A stretch of 64,000 bases of DNA, taken from contig NC_068363.1 of assembly GCF_020536995.1 (NCBI RefSeq), positions 5,872,598-5,936,597 on the forward strand, in the 5' to 3' direction. The translations under genes were made by a program, and so were the position numbers. This document shows, piece by piece, positions 61,601 through 64,000 of the stretch. The stretch comes from Dreissena polymorpha (taxonomy: Eukaryota > Mollusca > Bivalvia > Myida > Dreissenidae). Within the stretch, counting starts at the first letter, position 1, and every line of letters starts with the position of its first letter. The notes under the pieces are model-generated. The model was not told the DNA's origin. It searched no databases and was given only the letters and a program-made list of their open reading frames with translations.

Positions 61601-63760
61601 AATATCATATTTACTTAAGTTCAACTATGCAATATTTCCAGTACAATTTGAATTCTGACTGTTCTGTCATACATATTGAAAAATTAAAAACTAACATAGA
61701 AATTACAACGCAAGTTCTTTAAGCTAGTGTTGTAATAGTATGATGGTTGAATTTTAAGTGTTTAAACCACAACAACCACAAATATTAGTTCAGCCTTTAC
61801 CCAATATATTTCACATTGTCTTTGTTTTAAGGAATTGGTAACTTTTTTGAAATAGGCCAAAAAAAACAGTAAAGAAACATCTGTACAACATTCCCTTCAA
61901 AAAAGTTAAAAATAAACCAAGGTACCTCTTTAGCAATGCGGTCCCTGGCAGCGTTTGAGTCCCTGACACCCGGTAGATCCACAAGAGCAGCACCACTGCT
62001 GCAGACGTCACAGTGTGGGAGTCTCAGTCTCACGTGCTTCACTATTGGCCAGTACTGACCCCCTGACCCCGGGTCCTGCGTCTCTATGAACGTCTCTACT
62101 TGACGACGGAAATCCTCTGCCTGAAAATTGCATAAGTTGCATGTACATTTTGCAACTGATAAACATAAATTATTGAATTACACATGCAATCAATGACCAT
62201 ACAGGTCAACAAATGTATACTTTTTTTAAACTAAAAGTCTATGCGTCAGCAGGTTGTCTGTAGCCAAATACATAACGAGAAACATGGCCGGTCACCTTAA
62301 ATGACTAACCTTTGTGACAAATAAGAGTAAGAATTATAATCTGGACAATACATATCTATAAAACTAAACAAAGGTCCATAACTCAAAAAGTAACTTGTGT
62401 CTACCATCGTCTGTCAAAGACTACAATAGGTCATCATTTTATGAACGCTAACAAGGCAAGATCATCACACGCACAAGAAAATCCACCATAAGCCTTCATC
62501 AAATTGCCCTTTTGGAGGAACCGACAAAACCGCCAAACAAATCCTGCAAGAATTCAGTACCCACTAGCGCCTAGGCAGAACTATAAAGCCTCGACCACAT
62601 GCTGTACATAGAGATGGTAGCTCTTCTAAAGATCATCTGTTTTATTATTTCCTCCGGACTACGGCCATCGTGATGAACATTTTTATACAAGTCAGTACAA
62701 TAATGGACAAGACCAAAAACATGGACTTACATTATCTGACTTGAGCACATTCACTTTGCCCAGCCAGTGTGTCACCGTGGTGATTCTGGTGAGGACTGGG
62801 AGGGGTTCTACCCGGCCGTAGACAGCCAACACCTTACAGTACGAGGCGTAGGCATCAGAATCGGGGTTAAGTACTCCCTTCTTGATGGTCCCGTCCAGGG
62901 CTGTCAGGTCCTTCAGGAGCACCTCCAGTTCATCAAACCACTCCTGAGAACGGACACAATGGTTATACAAACCTTGTTTTGGGGAAACTGGGCTGAATGC
63001 ATGTACATTAAGTGGCGTCCCAGATCAACCTGTGCAATACGCACAGGCTAATCAGGGACCACAGTTTCAAACTACTCTGAATTTTTATTACAAAGAGACT
63101 TCTTTTAAAAGACAAAATTCTATAAAAATGGAAAATATCTGCCCTGATTAGCCTCTGCATAGACTTATCCGGGAGGACAGTTAACACTCATGCATTAAGC
63201 TCAGTTTTCCAAGAACGTGCCTTTAACAACTGACCCCAATAACTCTGACAGGGATCCATCTAAAAGCAAATATGAGCTATGACTTCCGAATTTCGATGAA
63301 TCAATATGTTATTGTACAATTAAAGAATTCTTAGCAAGCTATACCAATTTAGCTGGGACTTTTGAACAATGAGCCTAAACAATTGAGCACTGTAATCAAT
63401 TTCGGTAATACTTTTAATCTATCTGATTCCAATTCAAATGACAGATAATTAAAAAAGGAATTAAAAACAGCCTATATCATTCCTTGTAAAACAGCTTCGA
63501 ACCAAAACAAGCTCACAGGTCTGAAAACTGTGCCTACCTTTGTCTGCAGGAACTCGATATCGGCCTCAAAAAAGCTGCTGTCGGTGTTCTGTACGACCTC
63601 CACCACCGCAGCTGTACAGGCCCTTATACCAGAGGTGGGCAGCACACTGCAGTCTAGAAGAGCGTTCAACAGACTGGACTTCCCCGCCCCCGTTTCACCT
63701 ACCACTGCTATCACTGTCTTTGGGAATATGAGCTTCTTCTCTATGTCGGTCAGCTCCTTT
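40479..63760 (-). CDS. NUGGC-like: SLIP-GC-like nuclear GTPase (dynamin-like large GTPase), 13 exons, N-terminus outside window
   Basis: Exons in gene order are 63760-63538, 62943-62731, 62120-61926, 60627-60443, 60117-59934, 59744-59631, 57898-57740, 56716-56528, about 55394-55220, 53549-53390, 45638-45396, 43779-43665 and 40663-40479. Nearly all borders are GT-AG with agreeing phase; together they encode about 775 residues. Known family: SLIP-GC is a large dynamin-like GTPase of about 800 residues; the vertebrate form is nuclear and expressed in germinal-centre B cells. Seen here: P-loop GETGAGKSS, G3 DLPG, G4 TKTD, a coiled coil, then a C-terminal part with FDFNEDLAEPM. The family call rests on motif order and the exon-by-exon resemblance of the C-terminal half. 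The role in this animal is unknown. The DIRS element and five M1 elements lie in its introns. Confidence 0.85.
40690..42600. other. Intron K-L, left part
   Basis: AT-rich intron. It contains a hAT-like MITE at 41225-41559. Otherwise nothing recognised. Confidence 0.55.
41225..41559. mobile_element. MITE-like element with CAGCGTTTTT/AAAAACACTG ends
   Basis: The left end is CAGCGTTTTTTCATA and the right end GGGGAAAAACACTG, an inverted pair of the hAT type. It repeats the phrases CGGCCCCATTCCCAA and TTCCCAAT inside. Related fragments are at about 61455-61520 (CAGTGTTTTCTTTC, then GGAATGGAAATTGGCC) and at about 63790-63870. Confidence 0.5.
42604..43655. mobile_element. M1 element, copy split by a hAT relic
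   Basis: The left arm (42604-42716) has GTTTAATGCATGTG and GTTGTCCTAGATAATCAGG. The right arm (about 43550-43655) has AAAGTCGTCCCTGATGAGAC, TGTGCAG, GCTAATTTGGGACAACACTT and CCTTTTCACAGAGCG. The 0.84 kb between them is foreign. Confidence 0.75.
42712..43532 (-). mobile_element. hAT-like transposon relic nested in an M1 element
   Basis: The ends are CAGTGTTTTTTTTAAG and AAAAAAAACAACACTG, a hAT-type inverted pair. Flanking GAGACTTT and TAGACTTT may be an 8-bp target duplication with one difference. On the - strand, about 43102-42926 encodes VERLFSLLNLLCTPQRNRLG and HTERLGEEEVTRIIDKFAEK, ending NVEV and a stop. This resembles the hAT C-terminal dimerisation region. Most of the transposase is missing. 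Confidence 0.65.
43665..43779 (-). CDS. NUGGC-like: GTPase exon K
   Basis: 115 nt; acceptor GATTGCAG, donor GTATGT. It reads QEVIAHVKDVCDVLLQDIRA, then AYEPLYAHSIQIRAAFLN. Helical. It ends one base into a Cys codon. The donor abuts the end of an M1 element. Confidence 0.87.
44218..44967. mobile_element. ~750-bp TIR element with TTACTGTAAA ends
   Basis: The left end is TTACTGTAAACG, then GAAATTTCGTG; the right end is CACGAAATTTAATGG, then TTTTACAGTA. A GAAATTCGT phrase is repeated near each end (AATTTCGTGGATTT; AAATCCACGAAAATTCG). Possible TA duplication. No transposase recognised: non-autonomous DNA transposon. Confidence 0.65.
45396..45638 (-). CDS. NUGGC-like: GTPase exon J
   Basis: 243 nt, 81 codons, phase 0 at both ends; acceptor TTATCAG, donor GTAAAA. 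It reads LLEMVSKRKDLVTRKQRIIS, then NIQNSLFVTYYMCASESGPG, FEQCKTHMSKGIERERHSMF and ENIMQELLALQ. The YxxCxxExGxGxFxxCKxxM pattern is characteristic of SLIP-GC C-terminal regions. It is separated from exon I by a 7.75-kb intron holding the DIRS element. Confidence 0.9.
45757..46290. repeat. Tandem array, ~137-bp period, four units
   Basis: The phrase ATATATGCATCTGTAT(C/A)CG begins near 45757, 45894, 46032 and 46169. Each unit also has AATGACTG, ATTAGACTACAAAACC, GCATAACTTCATAGCGGACA and GAGCTCCTGATCTTACTT. It belongs to the dispersed family seen at 39340-39490, and lies in the intron between exons I and J. Confidence 0.8.
46998..47156. repeat. DIRS-like element, left terminal inverted repeat
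   Basis: It runs from TTACCTACTATCTATTAGC to CCTCAATATTCTTTC. It is the exact reverse complement, as read, of 53117-53275. The left-specific extension 46960-46997 lies outside it. Confidence 0.9.
47209..47298. repeat. DIRS-like element, internal complementary region
   Basis: The first ~55 bases, from GATAGTAGGTAAGTATTT to AAAAATTTGTTTT, are the reverse complement of the left end. The remainder, from TTTTAATGTCATAAATACG to TATTAGCT, is the reverse complement of the right end. The two meet at GTTTT. In DIRS elements such a region templates completion of the ends during circular replication. Confidence 0.85.
48376..48870 (-). other. 164-residue ORF of unknown identity in the DIRS-like element
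   Basis: It starts MLKCFEESCFSSNASNERN and has a hydrophobic middle (ILPVLEYLSEFLPYLYGIYL). It is long for a chance ORF in AT-rich DNA. No RT, RNase H, methyltransferase or recombinase motif was seen. Identity unknown. Confidence 0.35.
49652..50288 (-). other. Two overlapping ORFs of unknown identity in the DIRS-like element
   Basis: One ORF runs 50288-49941 (115 residues, starting MSSSRKRSRQRS) and the other 49984-49652 (110 residues). No family recognised. They lie downstream of the tandem-repeat zone in the element's orientation. They could be parts of an element protein or chance. Confidence 0.3.
50467..51530. repeat. Tandem units (253-285 bp) inside the DIRS-like element
   Basis: The phrase GACATTGACC(G/C)ACGTAC, then GTTGTTGCTCCGTGGTCAAC, recurs near 50470, 50758, 51014 and 51270. 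Each unit ends with a (C)GTGACGTCAC(C/T)-like or similar motif. Short - strand ORFs in each unit share VTVSY, EHQ(F/L)PGTD and RFPVPKK-like phrases, so the repeat may be coding. Base composition is less AT-rich than in the rest of the element. Confidence 0.7.
51680..52700. repeat. Internal diverged duplication in the DIRS-like element
   Basis: Block 51690-51830 (AAAACATATTCAACAAT, AGACCAGATTGTCATATGGC, ATTGTAAAAGATAACATCAAT) recurs diverged at 52410-52550 (AAAACATATTCAATAAT, AGACCAGATTATCATGCGGC, ATTGTAAAAGAGAAAGTCAAT). Another block recurs at 52140-52290 and 52735-52850. It looks like an old segmental duplication of ~0.7 kb within the element. Confidence 0.6.
51864..52052 (-). CDS. Cys-rich small ORF inside the DIRS-like element
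   Basis: A 62-residue ORF. Residues 9-40 have cysteines spaced C-x13-C-x2-C-x2-C-x-C-x6-C-x2-C, with His at two places, which could bind zinc. It is the first ORF of the element in its own orientation. A gag-like or nucleic-acid-binding role is inference; no specific family is recognised. Confidence 0.4.
   Translation of the reverse strand: MNLQNRGSCGHVKARWNFHNTCLACTGCTCFTNVRCAYCGLMTQLVADGRRSATTQRTYNRR
53117..53275. repeat. DIRS-like element, right terminal inverted repeat
   Basis: It runs from GAAAGAATATTGAGG to GATAGATAGTAGGTAA. The right-specific extension CGTATTTATGACAT follows, then AAAAC and the flanking DNA. Confidence 0.9.
53390..53549 (-). CDS. NUGGC-like: GTPase exon I
   Basis: 160 nt; acceptor TTTCCAG, donor GTCAGC. 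It completes a Ser codon and reads GMLWQALDTLKTDLMTELSK, then ITSSLGSQLSQMGVDSLRCA and TQLLTSANHK. Helical, ending in phase 0. Confidence 0.87.
53586..53852. mobile_element. M1 element, GGGAAAACTGGG-ended copy
   Basis: The left end is GTGGGAAAACTGGGC and the right end AACCCAGTTTTCCCAG, an inverted pair. It holds ACTGCACAGGCTTATCATGG and GCCCCTGATAAGCCTGTTC. It starts 36 bases from exon I, on the acceptor side. Confidence 0.75.
53935..54548. repeat. 24-bp minisatellite, about 25 units
   Basis: The unit is AACCCTACACTGTCAGACTT, then CTTA, with point differences and a few short or long units. The - strand translation gives SDSVGFKK repeats, appearing as the ORF at 54159-54359; it is not a gene. 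It lies in the intron between exons H and I. Confidence 0.92.
55112..55160. mobile_element. M1 fragment
   Basis: It carries only TCTGCACAGGCTAATCAGGG, then ACAACACTTTCC, equal to one inner arm of M1. It lies about 60 bases from exon H, on the donor side. Confidence 0.6.
55220..55394 (-). CDS. NUGGC-like: GTPase exon H (5' border uncertain)
   Basis: It reads GEYSPSFLCLKVVSGDLHPN, then TYLATTRKKGVHGEFDFNED, LAEPMYRSMTTVWDWAF, with donor GTATTA. The FDFNEDLAEPM stretch matches the conserved segment of SLIP-GC proteins. Right border 55394 assumes acceptor ACCAG; the upstream tract is not very pyrimidine-rich. Confidence 0.8.
55550..55735 (-). mobile_element. tRNA-derived SINE-like repeat, copy 2
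   Basis: On the - strand it begins GTAGTGGATATGATGTCTGC (box A-like), continues CTAGTGACCGGGAGGTCACG and has a TCGATCCACTG box B-like end, then a body with AGCCTTAGGC. It is a tRNA-head SINE. Confidence 0.55.
56262..56505. mobile_element. M1 element, full copy beside exon G
   Basis: The left end is CTCTGTGAAAAAGGGGTTTA, then ATGCATGTG; the right end is CATGCATTAAACCCCTTTTT, then CACAGA. Arms carry CTGTCCCAGATAAGC and CTGATCTGGGACGGCAC. It ends 22 bases from the donor of exon G. Confidence 0.8.
56528..56716 (-). CDS. NUGGC-like: GTPase exon G
   Basis: 189 nt, 63 codons; acceptor CTTTCAG, donor GTATGT, with an alternative donor 5 bases further on. It reads GAKGTKSVVDNELQKLEKAL, then GKLSADMDATFGSVRQKMEE and ASNTCARWSAP. 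It is amphipathic helical. The ARWSAP end matches the W-x-AP block of SLIP-GC proteins. The splice to exon H needs the alternative donor or a shifted acceptor to keep frame. Confidence 0.83.
57097..57222. repeat. Near-perfect palindrome
   Basis: Arms ATATCATACCATATTTTATT and AATAAAATATGGTATGATAT are exact complements. Inner blocks AGGAAATTTGTTAGTAAGC and GCTTATTAACAAAATTCCT continue the stem with few mismatches. The centre is near CTCGCCAAAGG. It is a short foldback element in the intron between exons F and G. Confidence 0.75.
57425..57779. repeat. ~74-bp tandem repeat, five units, abutting exon F
   Basis: CAGTTTTTCATCATGACTGG or a close variant recurs near 57435, 57517, 57591, 57665 and 57739. 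Each unit also has GTACAGTAGAATAA and GAACAAAA. The last unit overlaps the proposed 3' end and donor site of exon F. Confidence 0.85.
57740..57898 (-). CDS. NUGGC-like: GTPase exon F (3' border uncertain)
   Basis: The acceptor is CGTGCAG at 57899. It reads VFSKPEETQIPMLRDYVIEM, then RQRQHNERLSQSLRIF. Two donors keep phase 0: GTATGT, giving a left end of 57740 (preferred; adds VSDILLYASHDGKT), or GTGTCT, giving 57782. The preferred donor lies inside the first unit of a 74-bp tandem repeat that fills the adjacent intron. Confidence 0.8.
57945..58005 (-). mobile_element. tRNA-like SINE head fragment
   Basis: On the - strand: GCCGTGGCATAGTGGATAAG, then CTGCCCGCCTACCAAGAGGT and TGCAAATG. This has a clear box A-like TAGTGGATAAGCTG and a degenerate box B. 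It is a fragment, not a functional tRNA gene. Confidence 0.5.
58513..58962. mobile_element. ATGCCCCC-ended element with three ~160-bp units
   Basis: The left end is TATGCCCCCTATAAACG and the right end TTCGGGGGCATTA. AGAAGTTATGAGC recurs near 58549, 58709 and 58870, and AAACCTAAACGCA recurs through the units. It is the same class as 3843-4657, with a different core. Confidence 0.65.
58999..59290. repeat. ~73-bp tandem repeat, four units
   Basis: Each unit has TTGTAAG(T/A)CACATTG, GACACTACTGGCCCTAAA and ATCCAACAATAAA(T/A)CAG. It lies in the intron between exons E2 and F. Confidence 0.8.
59631..59744 (-). CDS. NUGGC-like: GTPase exon E2 (small, likely)
   Basis: 114 nt, 38 codons, phase 0 at both ends, matching both neighbours; acceptor TTTGTCAG, donor GTAAGT. 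It reads ELTTALGNKSEIGGKIQNRK, then DFTTSPHTSYVAGPVVEP, joining to VFSKPEETQIP. SLIP-GC proteins have a FTVSS-type strand shortly before an ExTxIP motif, which fits. A copy of the acceptor region lies 22 bases upstream (59767). Confidence 0.65.
59934..60117 (-). CDS. NUGGC-like: GTPase exon E: coiled coil
   Basis: 184 nt. It is rich in Leu/Glu/Lys heptads: SLKLDKETKELKTEIKALET, then LDLSVANRNLEHKRLQGTIK and ELETDVIESQQQEAIQK. Acceptor TTCTAAG, donor GTAGGC. It probably forms a helical insert in the GTPase head or a dimerisation coiled coil. Confidence 0.88.
60443..60627 (-). CDS. NUGGC-like: GTPase exon D: G4 TKTD
   Basis: 185 nt; acceptor CTTTCAG, donor GTGGGT. It reads YLKNCCTAVWVVNSIPRAID, then ANDLLGESFHRQLVMDG, SGSIAFICTKTDILNSSEII. 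TKTD is the guanine-specificity G4 motif. It ends two bases into an Arg codon, completed by the next exon. Confidence 0.93.
60678..60895. mobile_element. M1 element beside exon D
   Basis: The left end is GAGCCTTGTTCTGGGAAAAT, then GGGGCTTAATGCATGTGCG. The inner arms carry GTCGTCCCAGATTCAAC and ATCCCTGATAAGCCTGTGC. The right end is degenerate. It starts about 50 bases from exon D, on the acceptor side. Confidence 0.7.
60896..61925. other. Intron C-D
   Basis: It holds degenerate repeat sequence with TTGACCTTCAACCTAGGGAC near 61140 and GTGACCTTTGATCAAGGGAC near 61384, and a MITE fragment near 61455. No exon. Confidence 0.5.
61926..62120 (-). CDS. NUGGC-like: GTPase exon C: G3 DLPG
   Basis: 195 nt, 65 codons, phase 0 at both ends; acceptor TTTTCAG, donor GTACCT. 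It reads AEDFRRQVETFIETQ, then WPIVKHVRLRLPH, SGAALVDLPGVRDSNAARD and RIAKE. VDLPGVRD is the G3 (switch II) motif of dynamin-like GTPases. Confidence 0.93.
62121..62730. other. Intron B-C
   Basis: Ordinary intron sequence; nothing recognised. Confidence 0.5.
62731..62943 (-). CDS. NUGGC-like: GTPase exon B
   Basis: 213 nt, 71 codons, phase 0 at both ends; acceptor TTCTCAG, donor GTAAGT. It reads EWFDELEVLLKDLTALDGTI and on to LPVLTRITTVTHWLGKVNVL. The EWxDEL start follows IEFL in the previous exon, as in SLIP-GC proteins, which have an insert between G1 and G3. Confidence 0.9.
62968..63215. mobile_element. M1 element beside exon B
   Basis: The left end is ACCTTGTTTTGGGGAAACTG, then GGCTGAATGCATGTAC; the right end is TCATGCATTAAGCTCAGTTT, then TCC. 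Arms carry GCACAGGCTAATCAGGGACC and CCCTGATTAGCCTCTGCA. It starts about 25 bases from exon B, on the acceptor side. Confidence 0.75.
63538..63760 (-). CDS. NUGGC-like: GTPase exon A: P-loop (G1)
   Basis: 223 nt. The acceptor reads AAACAG on the - strand and the donor is GTAGGC. It translates as KELTDIEKKLIFPKTVIAVV, then GETGAGKSSLLNALLDCSVL, PTSGIRACTAAVVEVVQN and a FEADIEFLQTK end. GETGAGKSS is the GTP-binding P-loop; the PTSG..ACT stretch is the likely switch I region. It starts one base into a codon, so at least one more coding exon lies upstream, right of 63760. Confidence 0.92.
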
Positions 63761-64000
63761 CTGTTTATATGTCAAGTATTATTGTTGTTTTAAAGTCAAA
63801 CAAGTTTTGGGCCAGAATTCGGCCTCATTGGCGCTGTCAAAAAGTATATAGTTTACCCAATCGAAGGTTCCCACCCCTTCCAAAATAAACAAGAACTGTG
63901 TTTGTGTTATATTTTGAATGTAAAGATCACAGTGACGTTGACCTTTGACCTAGTGACCTCAAACCATGTTTGATTGTAGATCTCCACGAGATTCATGCAC
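63761..64000. other. Intron upstream of GTPase exon A
   Basis: It contains a fragment of the 41225-41559 MITE family (GGCCTCATTGGCGC) and a degenerate repeat end (GTGACGTTGACCTTTGACCT, then AGTGACCTC). The next coding exon must lie further right. Confidence 0.5.

Noticed and set aside
63530-63793. + strand ORFs over the P-loop exon
   Set aside because: They are antisense shadows of GTPase exon A.

Overview
This is AT-rich, intron-rich animal DNA. The gene structures (GT-AG introns, short exons), the density of short terminal-inverted-repeat (TIR) elements and the repeat families I recognise suggest a bivalve mollusc, possibly close to Dreissena; the species is inference. There is no sign of bacterial, plasmid or organelle sequence.

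Two host genes are supported, and they converge. On the + strand, five 3' exons (2977-6578) encode the C-terminal ~200 residues of an SLC7 L-type amino-acid transporter light chain (LAT1/LAT2-like), including the stop codon; the 5' exons lie left of the window. On the - strand, thirteen exons between 63760 and 40479 encode almost all of a large dynamin-like GTPase of the nuclear GTPase SLIP-GC (NUGGC) family. Its G1, G3 and G4 motifs are in place, followed by a coiled coil and a helical C-terminal part, and the stop codon is present. Only the extreme N-terminus is missing, to the right of the window. Reading phases agree at every junction; two junctions (F's 3' end and G/H) are less certain than the rest.

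The ~34 kb between the genes, and the introns of the GTPase gene, are packed with repeats. A 5'-truncated LINE (about 17.7-20.57 kb, - strand) is split by a 1.3 kb pogo/Tigger-like transposon with a TA duplication. A second, differently deleted Tigger sits at 22.68-23.96 kb inside a duplicated repeat unit. A larger LINE (ORF2 at 34.85-31.13 kb, ORF1 at 38.68-37.71 kb, - strand) follows. Many short palindromic or tandem-repeat elements fill the rest. A 30-bp minisatellite (39.70-40.44 kb) lies just past the GTPase stop codon, probably in its 3' UTR.

The most striking element is a ~6.3 kb insertion in a GTPase-gene intron (46.96-53.29 kb). It has 159-bp inverted terminal repeats that I read as identical. 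It also has a 90-bp internal region complementary to the joined ends of both terminal repeats, which is the diagnostic architecture of DIRS tyrosine-recombinase retrotransposons. I find no reverse transcriptase or recombinase in it. Second in interest, all five near-complete copies of one ~220-bp TIR element within the GTPase gene lie within about 50 bases of an exon edge. Third, the last coding exon carries a nearly perfect 57-bp in-frame tandem duplication.
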